Positions 29,085 through 37,569 of a DNA stretch of 64,000 bases are shown one piece after another (the stretch's first letter is position 1; each line of letters starts with the position of its first letter). This DNA is from Roseateles depolymerans (GTDB lineage: Bacteria; Pseudomonadota; Gammaproteobacteria; Burkholderiales; Burkholderiaceae_C), in contig QFOD01000001.1 in NCBI GenBank assembly GCA_003241055.1, positions 310,001 through 374,000 on the forward strand, written 5' to 3'. Below the pieces are notes generated by a model. The model had not been told where the DNA came from, did not search any database, and worked only from the letters and a program-made list of their open reading frames with translations. The position numbers were made by a program, and so were the translations under genes.

Positions 29085-29642
29085 ATGTCCGACACCCTTG
29101 CGCTGCACGAGAGCAACCTGATCTGGATCGATCTGGAGATGACCGGCCTCTACCCGGACAAGGACCGCATCATCGAGATCGCCGTGGTGGTGACCGACGC
29201 CAACCTGGACAAGCGCGTGGAAGGCCCGGTGTTCGCGGTGCACCAGAGCGACGCCACGCTGGACGGCATGGACGCCTGGAACAAGGGCACGCATGGCAAG
29301 AGTGGCCTGATCGACCGCGTGAAGGCCTCCACCGTCACCGAAGCCGAGGCCGCTGCGCAGACCATCGCTTTCCTGAAAGCTTACGTGCCCAAGGGCAAGA
29401 GCCCCATGTGTGGCAACAGCATCTGCCAGGACCGCCGCTTCCTGGCCAACTACATGCCCGAGCTGGAAGACTTCTTCCACTACCGCAACCTCGACGTGTC
29501 CACGCTGAAGGAACTGGCCAAGCGCTGGAAGCCGTCGGCGATGGAGGGCTTCAAGAAGGCGCAGGCCCACACCGCGCTGGCCGACATCCACGAGTCCATC
29601 GACGAGCTGATCCACTACCGCTCGACCTTCCTGTCGCTCTGA
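29085..29642 (+). CDS. orn: Oligoribonuclease
   Basis: 185 residues. The DEDD exonuclease pattern is complete: WIDLEMTGL provides the first Asp and Glu, CQDRRFLANYMPELE provides the middle Asp, and AHTALADIHES carries the His-x4-Asp. It degrades 2-5 nt RNA including pGpG, the product of c-di-GMP breakdown by EAL and HD-GYP enzymes, several of which occur in this window. Starts 55 bp from the divergent M48 gene with an SD-like AGAGAGAG. Its stop overlaps pabB. Confidence 0.97.
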   Translation: MSDTLALHESNLIWIDLEMTGLYPDKDRIIEIAVVVTDANLDKRVEGPVFAVHQSDATLDGMDAWNKGTHGKSGLIDRVKASTVTEAEAAAQTIAFLKAYVPKGKSPMCGNSICQDRRFLANYMPELEDFFHYRNLDVSTLKELAKRWKPSAMEGFKKAQAHTALADIHESIDELIHYRSTFLSL

Positions 29643-31504
29643 TGGCATCACGGGCCGAGCGCTGGGCCGCTCCCGAGCCGGCCCGCGATCCCCGTGGGGG
29701 ATCGACCGACCGGCAGGGCGGGCGAGGGGCCAAGGTCTTGCACGCCGCCTTCGACTTCCCGCGCCATCCGCTGTCCCGCGAGGACGGCGAGCGCCTGCGT
29801 GGCGCCTGGCACCAGCCGCCGGCGCTCTGGCTGCGGGCGGGTTCTCTCGGTGAGCTGAGGGCCGTCATCACGGCGGCCGAACGGGCGGCGCTTGACGGCG
29901 CCTGGGTGCTGGGCGGCCTACGCTACGAGGCGGCGCGGGCGCTGGACCCCGCACTGGCCACGCATGCCAGTGATGCACCGCTGGCCGAGTTCGCGGTCTA
30001 TGAACAGCCGCCCGCCGAATGGCCGGCCGACGCGCCGGCCCACACGGGGTCATTGGGCTGGCATGACCCGGCCCCCGAGGCCCGCCCGGCGATCGAGCGC
30101 ATCCGCGACTACATCCGCGCTGGCGACTGCTACCAGGTCAATCTCACGACCCGGTTGCGGGCTGCCGCCCCGGCGCCCGAGCCCGAGCAGCTGTTTCGGG
30201 CGCTGCAGGCCAGCCAGCCGGGCGGCTTCAGCCTGTTTCTGCGTGATGCGGCCAGCGGGGCGGGCGTGGCCAGCGTGTCGCCGGAGCTGTTCTTCGATTG
30301 GCGGCCCGTGCCCGGTGCGGAGCGCAGCCGACTCGTCGCGACCCAGCCCATGAAGGGCACGGCGCCGCGCGGCGCGGACCGCGCGGCCGACGAGGCCGCC
30401 CAGGCTTACCTGCGCACCAGCGAGAAGGAGCGGGCGGAGAACCTGATGATCGTGGACCTGCTGCGCAATGACCTGAGCCGGATTGCGCAGCTGGGCACGG
30501 TGCGGGTTCCGCGGCTCTTCGAGCTGCATGCGCTGCCCACCGTCTGGCAGATGACCTCCACCGTCACCGCGGTGGGCCGCCCCGGCCTGACGCTGGCCGA
30601 CCTGTTCGAGGCGCTGTTTCCCTGCGGCTCGGTGACCGGGGCGCCGAAGATCCGCGCGATGCAGATCATCCGGGAGCTGGAGCCGACGGCGCGTGGCTGG
30701 TATTGCGGCGCGCTGGGGCTGATTCAGCCTGGCGGCATCGCCACCTTCAATGTGCCGATACGCACGGTCGAGTTCGGCCCTCGCGGCCTGGTCTGCGGCC
30801 TGGGCAGCGCGATCACGCTGGACAGCGAGCCCACCGCCGAGATGGCCGAATGGCGGGCCAAGGCGCGTTTCCTGGCCCGCGCGGAAGCCCCCATCGACGC
30901 GCTGGAGACTCTGCGGCTGGAGGACGGCGTGCCCCTGCGCGGCGACGCGCATCTGGCGCGCATGCAGCGCACAGCCCGGCATTTCGGGCTGCGCTTCTCG
31001 CTGGCTGATGCGCGCACCCAACTGGCCGCCATTGCCGCCGGCCAGCCGGACGGCTGCTGGCGCCTGCGCCTCACCTGCGACGCCACCGGGCGGCTTGCGC
31101 ACACGCTCAGCCCGTTCACGCCCACCGAGACGCCGGTGGCGCTGGTGCTGGCGGATCGCCCGATCGCCACGCGCGGCCCGGGCGCCGAGTTCCTGGCACA
31201 CAAGACGACGCGCCGCGAGCTCTACGCGCTGACCAAGCCCGCCGCCGCCTTCGACCTCATCCTGTGGAACGAGGCCGGCGAGCTGACGGAGTGCAGTTTC
31301 GGCAACCTGGCCGTGCAGATGAACGGCCAGTGGCTGACGCCGCCGCTGGCCGCCGGGCTGCTGCCGGGCGTGATGCGCGCCGAGCTGTTGGCCCAGGGCC
31401 GCATCCGGGAGGCGCGGCTGACCTGCGATGACCTGGCGCGCGCCGAAGGCCTGGCTTTCTTCAACAGCCTGCGCGGCTGGCTGCCGGCTCAGCTGTTGAA
31501 GTAA
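29642..31504 (+). CDS. pabB: Aminodeoxychorismate synthase I / aminodeoxychorismate lyase fusion (PabB-PabC)
   Basis: 620 residues; the ATG at 29642 overlaps the orn stop (TGATG). An N-terminal chorismate-binding domain (about 40-430) contains the Lys motif PMKGTAPRG and FPCGSVTGAPK. It is fused to a class-IV aminotransferase domain (about 440-620), the PabC-type lyase, with ECSFGNLAVQMNG and HKTTRRELY bearing the PLP Lys. The protein would convert chorismate plus ammonia from PabA to p-aminobenzoate for folate. The last 16 bp overlap the convergent NAD-binding protein gene. Confidence 0.95.
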   Translation: MASRAERWAAPEPARDPRGGSTDRQGGRGAKVLHAAFDFPRHPLSREDGERLRGAWHQPPALWLRAGSLGELRAVITAAERAALDGAWVLGGLRYEAARALDPALATHASDAPLAEFAVYEQPPAEWPADAPAHTGSLGWHDPAPEARPAIERIRDYIRAGDCYQVNLTTRLRAAAPAPEPEQLFRALQASQPGGFSLFLRDAASGAGVASVSPELFFDWRPVPGAERSRLVATQPMKGTAPRGADRAADEAAQAYLRTSEKERAENLMIVDLLRNDLSRIAQLGTVRVPRLFELHALPTVWQMTSTVTAVGRPGLTLADLFEALFPCGSVTGAPKIRAMQIIRELEPTARGWYCGALGLIQPGGIATFNVPIRTVEFGPRGLVCGLGSAITLDSEPTAEMAEWRAKARFLARAEAPIDALETLRLEDGVPLRGDAHLARMQRTARHFGLRFSLADARTQLAAIAAGQPDGCWRLRLTCDATGRLAHTLSPFTPTETPVALVLADRPIATRGPGAEFLAHKTTRRELYALTKPAAAFDLILWNEAGELTECSFGNLAVQMNGQWLTPPLAAGLLPGVMRAELLAQGRIREARLTCDDLARAEGLAFFNSLRGWLPAQLLK

Positions 31505-32376
31505 CCGGGCTGGGCGATATCGGCCAGCAGGCCGGTGCGGCGCGGCTGCCAGTCCAGTTCGCGCTGGGTCCAGTCGCTGCTGGTGGGGTTGTCCATCGCC
31601 GCGAAATGCTGGAACCAGCCGAAGTGCGACGCTGCCTCGTCGCCGGTCAGTCCGCGCACCGGCAGGCCCAGCTGCTGGCCGATGACCGCGGCGAGATTGG
31701 CGAATGGCACGCCGGTCTCGGCGGCACCGTGATAGCTGACGCCGGCGCGGCCGCGTTCGGCAACCAGGCGGAACAGCGTGGCTGCGTCCAGCCGGTGCAC
31801 CGCCGGCCAGCGGTTGCGGCCGTCGCCGACGTAGGCCGCGAGGCCCTGCTGGCGCGCCAGGCCGATCAGCAGCGGCACAAAGCCCCGGTCGCCCTCGCCA
31901 TGAACGGACGGCGCCAGGCGCACGACGCTCGCATTCACCCCCCGCTCCACCAGTCCCGCCACCGCCTGCTCGGACGCCGCGCGCGGGTGGTGCGGTGATG
32001 CCACGGCGGCTTCGGTCGCCACCGCCGGGCCGGCGACCAGGGCGGTGCCTGACGTGACGACGAGCCGGCGGTTGCTGCCGGCCAGCGCATCGCCCAGCGC
32101 GGTGACGATGTGACGGTCGTCTTCACAGCTGGCGGCAAAGCGCGAGAAATCGTGGTTGAAGGCCGTGTGGATCACGGCATCCGCCGCGGCCGCGCCGCGG
32201 CGCAGGCTGTCGAGGTCGTCGATGGAACCGCGGTGCGCCGCCGCGCCGGCCGTGGCCAGCGCTTCGACGGCGGCGTCGGAGCGCGCCAAGCCGGTCACGC
32301 GGTGACCATGGGACAGCAGCTCTTGCACAATGGCCGAGCCGATGAAGCCGGTTGCGCCTGTCACGAATACATGCAT
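31489..32376 (-). CDS. NAD-dependent epimerase/SDR (extended, UDP-glucose-epimerase-like)
   Basis: 295 residues from the ATG at 32376. The cofactor motif GATGFIGS at about 7-14 and HTAFNHD mark the extended SDR / nucleoside-diphosphate-sugar epimerase fold. It appears to be the TF-type subgroup of small NAD(P)-binding enzymes frequently found next to a regulator. The substrate is unknown. It is divergent to an XRE regulator 102 bp away and its 3' end overlaps pabB by 16 bp. Confidence 0.9.
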   Translation of the reverse strand: MHVFVTGATGFIGSAIVQELLSHGHRVTGLARSDAAVEALATAGAAAHRGSIDDLDSLRRGAAAADAVIHTAFNHDFSRFAASCEDDRHIVTALGDALAGSNRRLVVTSGTALVAGPAVATEAAVASPHHPRAASEQAVAGLVERGVNASVVRLAPSVHGEGDRGFVPLLIGLARQQGLAAYVGDGRNRWPAVHRLDAATLFRLVAERGRAGVSYHGAAETGVPFANLAAVIGQQLGLPVRGLTGDEAASHFGWFQHFAAMDNPTSSDWTQRELDWQPRRTGLLADIAQPGYFNS

Positions 32377-32449
32377 GGGAAGTCCTTGCAGAACGATGGG
32401 GATGGCGCGACTGTCGCGGCATGGTTCGCACACGTGAAGCCGAGATGGC

Positions 32450-32459
32450 ATACCGGTAT
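32450..32459. promoter_or_regulatory. 10-bp palindrome between SDR and XRE genes
   Basis: ATACCGGTAT is a perfect palindrome 19 bp upstream of the XRE regulator start, within the divergent control region. It is a plausible autoregulatory operator for that protein. Confidence 0.35.
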
Positions 32460-32478
32460 CGCCACTAACAGGATCAAG

Positions 32479-33303
32479 ATGTCCGCCGACGACGACAACT
32501 CGCTGGGCCGCTATCTGAAGGAGCGCCGCGCGCGCCTGGATCCCGCGGCCCTGGGCCTGCCGCTGGCGCGGCGCCGTACGCCTGGGCTGCGCCGTGAGGA
32601 GGTGGCGCAGCGCGCACATGTCAGCTCCACCTGGTACACATGGCTGGAGCAGGGCCGCGGCGGGGCGCCGTCCACCGAGGTGCTGGAGCGGCTGGCCGGT
32701 GCTCTGCAGTTGAGTGACGTTGAGCGGGAACACCTGTTCCTGCTCGCGCAGAATCGACCGCCCGAGGTGCGCTACCAGCCGGCGGCCGAGGTGCCGCCGC
32801 GACTCCAGCGTGTGCTCGACGCGCTGGCGTACTGCCCGGCCATGGTCCGCACGGCCACCTGGGATGTGCTGGCCTGGAACCCGGCCTGTGCTGCCGTGCT
32901 GAACGATTACGCGGCCATGCCGCCTGAGAAGCGCAACATCCTGCGTCACCTGTTTGCCAACCCGGCGGCGCGGCGGCGCATGCCCAACTGGGATCGCGAC
33001 GCGCGCTTCGTGGTGGCAGCCTTCCGTACCGACGCGGCCCGCGCCGGCGCGACCGCCGCGGTACAGGCATTGGTGGACGAGCTCTGCGCCGCCAACCCCG
33101 AGTTCGCTGCCATGTGGGCCGAGCTGGACGTGCGCGCCGATTACGGCGAGGCGGCCAAGCAGATCGACCACCCGGTGGTGGGGCGCATCGAGATGGAGTA
33201 CACCGGCCTGGCCGTCGAGGGGCGGCCCGACCTGACGATGGTCGTCTACCACCCCGCCACGCCCGCCGACCTTGCCCGCGTGCGGCAATTGCTGGCCCTC
33301 TGA
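32479..33303 (+). CDS. XRE-family transcriptional regulator with MmyB-like ligand domain
   Basis: 274 residues from the ATG at 32479. The N-terminal helix-turn-helix has the LGRYLKERRARLDP start and GLRREEVAQRAHVSSTWYTWLEQGR, a hallmark of the MmyB-like XRE group. The MmyB ligand-binding domain follows with TWDVLAWNPA. Such regulators usually control a neighbouring SDR or dehydrogenase gene, here the divergent epimerase-like gene at 31489-32376, which makes that gene the most likely target. Confidence 0.94.
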   Translation: MSADDDNSLGRYLKERRARLDPAALGLPLARRRTPGLRREEVAQRAHVSSTWYTWLEQGRGGAPSTEVLERLAGALQLSDVEREHLFLLAQNRPPEVRYQPAAEVPPRLQRVLDALAYCPAMVRTATWDVLAWNPACAAVLNDYAAMPPEKRNILRHLFANPAARRRMPNWDRDARFVVAAFRTDAARAGATAAVQALVDELCAANPEFAAMWAELDVRADYGEAAKQIDHPVVGRIEMEYTGLAVEGRPDLTMVVYHPATPADLARVRQLLAL

Positions 33304-33312
33304 AAGCCGTGC

Positions 33313-33342
33313 TTGCGTGAAAACCCTGATTTCCTTTAGAAT
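33313..33342 (+). promoter_or_regulatory. Candidate sigma-70 promoter for the DEAD-box helicase
   Basis: TTGCGT (33313-33318) and TAGAAT (33337-33342) are separated by 18 bp in a locally AT-richer stretch. Transcription from here would give a leader of about 270 nt before the helicase ATG. Confidence 0.6.
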
Positions 33343-33352
33343 CACTACTTCG

Positions 33353-33595
33353 CCTGGGGCTTCCCCAGGAGTTCCACGTCTCCTCTGACCTCGTTCGATC
33401 ATTCGAATCGAACTCCGAACACGGATCGGTCGGCGGCGATGAAGCCGTCGCTTTGACTGACTGTTCCCCCGCGCCGCACCCGGGCTGAAGTAGCTGCCCG
33501 AGCCGCACGACGCGAGCTGATCTATCTCCCAGCGACTTTTGATGATTCCGAGAGCGATCGATGCCTCTCGGCGCTGCGCATTTGCCTGCGCGGCG
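33353..33595 (+). promoter_or_regulatory. Structured ~270-nt 5' leader of the helicase mRNA
   Basis: The 316-bp gap before the helicase gene holds no gene but several strong stems: CCTGGGG/CCCCAGG (33353-33369), GTTCGAT/ATCGAAC (33393-33413), CCGAGAG/CTCTCGG (33548-33571), and a 9-bp stem with one G-T pair at 33572-33595, just before the ribosome site. Long structured leaders with post-transcriptional control are common for cold-induced DEAD-box helicase genes. Regulation here is inferred. Confidence 0.5.
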
Positions 33596-33619
33596 TGACC
33601 CTGAATGAAAGAACGAACG

Positions 33620-35305
33620 ATGAGTTTCGAGACCCTGGGCCTGAGCCCCGCCGTGCTGCAAGCCGTCAAGGACGCTGGATACGAGAACGCCACCGACGTG
33701 CAGGCGCAGGCCATTCCGGCTGCCATCGCGAACAAGGACCTGATGGTTTCTTCGCGCACCGGCTCCGGCAAGACCGCCGCCTTCATCCTGCCCGCGCTGG
33801 AGAAGATCCTGGCCGCCCGTGGCGACAACACCAAGCGCCGCGAGAAGGGCAAGATCTACGGCCCGCGCGTGCTGGTGCTGGCTCCCACGCGTGAGCTGGC
33901 CATGCAGGTGTCCAAGGCCGCGCAGACCTACGGCCGCCACATCCCCGGCCTGAAGGTCGCGACCGTGCTGGGTGGCATGCCCTATCCGCTGCAGATCCGC
34001 CAGCTGACCGGCCCGCTGGACATCCTGATCGCCACCCCCGGCCGTCTGCTGGACCATCTTGCCAGCGGCAAGTGCGTGCTGGAAAACGTCGAGATGCTGG
34101 TGCTGGACGAGGCCGACCGCATGCTGGACATGGGCTTCATCGACGACATCAACGTCGTCACCAGCCACACGCCGCCGACCAAGCAGACCGTGATGTTCAG
34201 CGCCACCTTTGCTGGCCACGTCGGTCGCCTGGCGCAAGACCTGCTGAAGGACCCGGTGCGCATCGAGGTGGCCAGCCACACCGACACGCACGAAAACATC
34301 ACCCAGCGCCTGCACTGGGCGGACAACCCCCACCACAAGGATCAACTGCTGGAGGCCATCCTGGCCACGCCCGAGCTGGACCAGGCCGTGGTGTTCACCA
34401 GCACGCAGCGTGACGCCGACTGGCTGGCCGAGCGCCTGGCCGAGATCGGCCACGCCGTCGCCCCGCTGCACGGCGCCATGCCCCAGGGCAAGCGCAACCG
34501 TGTGCTGCGTGCGCTGCGCGAGCGTCAGCTGCGCGTGCTGGTGGCCACCGACGTGGCCGCCCGCGGTATCGACGTGCCCACCATCAGCCACGTCATCAAC
34601 TACGGCCTGCCGATGAAGGCCGAGGACTACGTGCACCGCATCGGCCGTACCGGCCGTGCCGGCCGCAGCGGTCTGGCGATCACGCTGGGTCTGCGCGAGG
34701 ACGTGGGCATGATCCGCCGCATCCAGCAGTTCACCACGCAGCAGATTCCGGTCCAGCAGATCGCCGGCCTGGAGCCCAAGACGCAGGAACCGCGCATCTT
34801 CCCGCCGCGTCCGGCGGGCGAGCGCGGTGACCGCTTCGGTCAGGGCCGTCCGGGCTTTGGCCGCAAGAACTTCAGCCGCGACGACGGCCCGCGCCATGGT
34901 GGCGGCTTCCACGGCGGCCCGCGCCGCGAGGACGGCCCCCGCTTTGACGACCGTCGCCCGTTCGAGCGCCAGGGTGAAGGCCGTGGCTTCGGTGGCGGCG
35001 AGCGCAGCTTCGACCGCGGCCAGGACCGCAGCGGCCCGCGTCGTGACGAGCGTGGTTTTGCGCCCCGTGAGGATCGCGGCTTCGCCCCGCGCGAGGACCG
35101 TGGTTTTGCACCGCGTGGTGGTGACCGTGGTTTTGCGCCCCGTGGCGACGAGCGCGGCTTTGCGCCGCGTGGCGACCGCCCGGCGCCCAAGAGCTTCGGC
35201 GAAGGCCGTCCCAGCTTTGGTGGTGACCGCGGTGATCGCGGGGGCGACCGCGGCTTCGGCGGCGAGCGCCGCGGTGGCCCGCGCAAGGGCGGCTTCGGCC
35301 GCTGA
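33620..35305 (+). CDS. DEAD-box ATP-dependent RNA helicase (RhlE-like)
   Basis: 561 residues from the ATG at 33620 (an in-frame start at 33605 is also possible). Complete motif set: SRTGSGKT (I), PTRELA (Ia), TPGRLLDHL, DEAD in LVLDEADRMLD (II), SAT (III), VATDVAARGIDV, and HRIGRTGRAGRSG (VI). A 180-residue C-terminal tail is rich in Arg, Gly, Asp and Phe with repeated GFAPR units, likely an RNA-binding disordered region. It presumably remodels RNA in ribosome assembly or cold adaptation. The leader and promoter upstream suggest dedicated control. Confidence 0.96.
   Translation: MSFETLGLSPAVLQAVKDAGYENATDVQAQAIPAAIANKDLMVSSRTGSGKTAAFILPALEKILAARGDNTKRREKGKIYGPRVLVLAPTRELAMQVSKAAQTYGRHIPGLKVATVLGGMPYPLQIRQLTGPLDILIATPGRLLDHLASGKCVLENVEMLVLDEADRMLDMGFIDDINVVTSHTPPTKQTVMFSATFAGHVGRLAQDLLKDPVRIEVASHTDTHENITQRLHWADNPHHKDQLLEAILATPELDQAVVFTSTQRDADWLAERLAEIGHAVAPLHGAMPQGKRNRVLRALRERQLRVLVATDVAARGIDVPTISHVINYGLPMKAEDYVHRIGRTGRAGRSGLAITLGLREDVGMIRRIQQFTTQQIPVQQIAGLEPKTQEPRIFPPRPAGERGDRFGQGRPGFGRKNFSRDDGPRHGGGFHGGPRREDGPRFDDRRPFERQGEGRGFGGGERSFDRGQDRSGPRRDERGFAPREDRGFAPREDRGFAPRGGDRGFAPRGDERGFAPRGDRPAPKSFGEGRPSFGGDRGDRGGDRGFGGERRGGPRKGGFGR
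35051..35170 (+). repeat. Repeats encoding RGFAPR units in the helicase tail
   Basis: Five in-frame copies of a roughly 24-30-bp unit encode RGFAPR separated by acidic or glycine linkers. Copies differ at synonymous positions, so they are old rather than recent slippage products. Confidence 0.8.
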
Positions 35306-35313
35306 TCGGCGCG

Positions 35314-35850
35314 ATGCAGCAGGGGGCTGAGCTCAGCCTCCGGCCGCTGACGGCGGCCGATCTGGGGGAGTTGCTGGCGCTGCAATCGCGCTGCTATGGC
35401 GCGGACTACCTCGAAAGCCGGGCCTCGTTCGAGGCCAAGCTGGCAGCCACTGAGGGGCGCTCCACCTGCTGGATGGCCTGGCGCGACCGCGAGGCACTGG
35501 CCTACGCGGTGGCGCTGCCCGTCACAGAGCAGACATTGCCGGCCCTGAACGCGCCGCTGTGCGAGCGCGTGCCGAAGCCCGAGCTGCTCTACCTGCACGA
35601 CATCGCCGTTTCTCCCGAGGCCCGTTCGCTGGGTCTGGCCGGGCGGTTGCTTGCCTGCCTGGCCGAGCGCGCGCAAGACCTGGGCCTGTCCAGGCTCGCC
35701 CTGATTGCCGTGCAGGGATCCGTGCCCTATTGGACCCGCCAGGGCTTCGAACCCTGGCCTGCCCAGGGGGCGCTGGCCCTCAAACTGGCCAGCTTCGGTG
35801 TCGAGGCGCGGCTGATGCAGCGGCGCCTGAGACCTGCCGCCGCTCAATAA
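35314..35850 (+). CDS. GNAT family N-acetyltransferase
   Basis: 178 residues. The conserved acetyl-CoA-binding region LHDIAVSPEARSLGLAGRLL matches GNAT motif A, and ALIAVQGSVPYWTRQGFE matches motif B. It begins 8 bp after the helicase stop, so it is probably cotranscribed. The acceptor substrate is unknown. Its 3' end overlaps the convergent NAD-binding protein gene by 7 bp. Confidence 0.93.
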   Translation: MQQGAELSLRPLTAADLGELLALQSRCYGADYLESRASFEAKLAATEGRSTCWMAWRDREALAYAVALPVTEQTLPALNAPLCERVPKPELLYLHDIAVSPEARSLGLAGRLLACLAERAQDLGLSRLALIAVQGSVPYWTRQGFEPWPAQGALALKLASFGVEARLMQRRLRPAAAQ

Positions 35851-36485
35851 GCGGCCGTGAAGCGCTGGCGGTGGTGCCGCGGCGTTTCCACCTCATCCAC
35901 GATGGCTGCGGCAAGGTCGGCCACCGAGATGCGGCTGTGCCCCTCACTGTCCACCACCGGCTGTTCGCCGCCCAGGCGGTACTGCCCAGTGCGCTCGCCG
36001 GGCTCCAGGTGAATGGCGGGCGATACGAAGCTCCAGTCCAGCGTGCTGGTGTCGGCGCGCAGGCGGTTCAGCAACTCGCGGGCGGCCAGGGCGCCCGATT
36101 TCCATTCGGCCGGGAAGGCCGGGGAATCCACCAGCTGCTGGCCCGGCGCCACGAACAGGCTGCCCGCGCCGCCCACCACCAGCAGGCGCACGCCCGCCTG
36201 CCGGGCCGCGGTCGCAATGGCCTCGCTGCCGCGCAGGAAGTCGTCGTGAAGCTGCGGGTTGCCCCAGCCGGCGTTGTAGGCGCTGACGACCGCATCCACG
36301 CCCTCAAACTGCGCGGCCAGATCTGCGTCATTCAGCACGTCGACCGCGCGAGCTTCGAGGCCGGGTCGGGCGGCCAGCTTGGCCGGGTCGCGCTGCAGCG
36401 CGCGCACCTGGTGGCCGCGGGTCAGCAGTTCGTTCAACAGGGCCGCGCCGACAAAGCCGGTCGCGCCAATCAGGGCGATGTTCAT
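35844..36485 (-). CDS. NAD(P)-binding oxidoreductase (NmrA/YwnB-like)
   Basis: 213 residues. It starts MNIALIGATGFVGAALLNEL with a typical GxxGxxG nucleotide site, then VRLLVVGGAGSL and DWSFVSPAIHLEPGERTG. It matches the short NAD(P)H-binding group that often acts with LysR regulators. It diverges from the LysR gene 96 bp upstream, and an inverted repeat in that gap may control both. Substrate unknown. Confidence 0.92.
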   Translation of the reverse strand: MNIALIGATGFVGAALLNELLTRGHQVRALQRDPAKLAARPGLEARAVDVLNDADLAAQFEGVDAVVSAYNAGWGNPQLHDDFLRGSEAIATAARQAGVRLLVVGGAGSLFVAPGQQLVDSPAFPAEWKSGALAARELLNRLRADTSTLDWSFVSPAIHLEPGERTGQYRLGGEQPVVDSEGHSRISVADLAAAIVDEVETPRHHRQRFTAAY

Positions 36486-36554
36486 GGAGTGCTCCGCACA
36501 ATGAGTCAGCCGCCTATTGTTTGGGCTTCACAATCTGGCGATAAGTCGGGTGAA

Positions 36555-36583
36555 ATGAAGTTCTCTGTTTAGTTGAACTTCAT
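36555..36583. promoter_or_regulatory. 9-bp inverted repeat overlapping the LysR start
   Basis: ATGAAGTTC and GAACTTCAT are perfectly complementary arms separated by 11 bp, and the second arm includes the first bases of the LysR start codon. The symmetry and spacing fit a LysR-type operator, consistent with autorepression and control of the divergent oxidoreductase gene. Confidence 0.6.
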
Positions 36584-37475
36584 GCTCGACCAACTCAAAC
36601 GCATGGCCGTGTTCGCCGAGGTGGTGCGGCAGGGCAGCTTTGCCGGTGCCGCGCGGCAGCTGCGCATCACCACCTCGGCGGTCAGCCAGCAGGTGAGGGC
36701 GCTGGAGCAGGACATGGGCGTCACCCTGCTGCACCGCAGCACCCGCAAGCTCAGTCTCACGCCGGCCGGCGAGCGCTTTCATGTCGGCTGCGCCGCGATG
36801 TGGTCGGCGGCCAGCCAGGCCCAGACCCAGCTTCAGCAACTGCGCGATGCGCCCGAAGGCGAGCTGCGCCTGGCCATGACGGTGGGCTTTGCCCGCCACG
36901 TCGGCCCGGCGCTGGCGCCGCTGCTGGCGGCCCACCCCGCGCTGCGCCTGCACCTGCAGGTGGAAGACGGCATGACCGATCTGGTCGAGCACCGCATCGA
37001 CCTGGCCGTGCGCTTCGGCCGCCTGCCCGACAGCCCCTGGGTGGCGCAGCGCATTGGCAGCGTGCGCATGGGCCTTTACGCGGCTCCGGCCTATCTGGCG
37101 CGTCGTGGCGTGCCTGCCCAGCCGCAGGAGCTGGAGGCGGCGGACTGGTTGCTGCTGCAGGATGGCACCGACCGCCCGCGCCGCCTGGGCCTGGCTGGAG
37201 GTGAGCTGACGCTGCAGCCCCGCTACAGCAGCAACAACCAGCTCAGCCTGCAACAGCTCTGCGAGGCCGGCCTGGGCCTGGCGCTGCTGGGTGAGGACGA
37301 CGTGGGCGAGGCCGTGGCCGCGGGCCGGCTGCTGAGGCTGAACCTGCCTGGGCCGCTGCCCGAGCTGCCGGTGTGGGCGCTCAGCCCGCAGCGCGACGCC
37401 CAGCCCGCCAAGGTGCGCCATGCCATCAGTGCGCTGCGCGAGCACCTGGCCCAGGCCGCCCAGCGGCTGGCCTGA
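36582..37475 (+). CDS. LysR family transcriptional regulator
   Basis: 297 residues from the ATG at 36582 (a TTG lies 9 bp upstream). The N-terminal winged helix MAVFAEVVRQGSFAGAARQL followed by SAVSQQVRALEQDMGVTLLHRS is the standard LysR DNA-binding domain; a type-2 periplasmic-binding fold follows with WALSP and VAAGRLLRL segments. Its probable target is the divergent NAD(P)-binding oxidoreductase. The inducer is not identifiable. Confidence 0.96.
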   Translation: MLDQLKRMAVFAEVVRQGSFAGAARQLRITTSAVSQQVRALEQDMGVTLLHRSTRKLSLTPAGERFHVGCAAMWSAASQAQTQLQQLRDAPEGELRLAMTVGFARHVGPALAPLLAAHPALRLHLQVEDGMTDLVEHRIDLAVRFGRLPDSPWVAQRIGSVRMGLYAAPAYLARRGVPAQPQELEAADWLLLQDGTDRPRRLGLAGGELTLQPRYSSNNQLSLQQLCEAGLGLALLGEDDVGEAVAAGRLLRLNLPGPLPELPVWALSPQRDAQPAKVRHAISALREHLAQAAQRLA

Positions 37476-37569
37476 GCGAAGATCGCGGTCCTGCCGTCGG
37501 TACGCCGGCAGGCTTGCTCCGCCCCTCGCTCTGGAGCCAGGGCGGTTCTCCATTCAGTTTTGCCTTGCC

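Noticed and set aside
37490..37512. CCTGCCG/CGGCAGG hairpin after the LysR gene at 36.6 kb
   Set aside because: Seven-bp stem with a 9-nt loop and no T-tract; it may be a terminator but the support is too thin.
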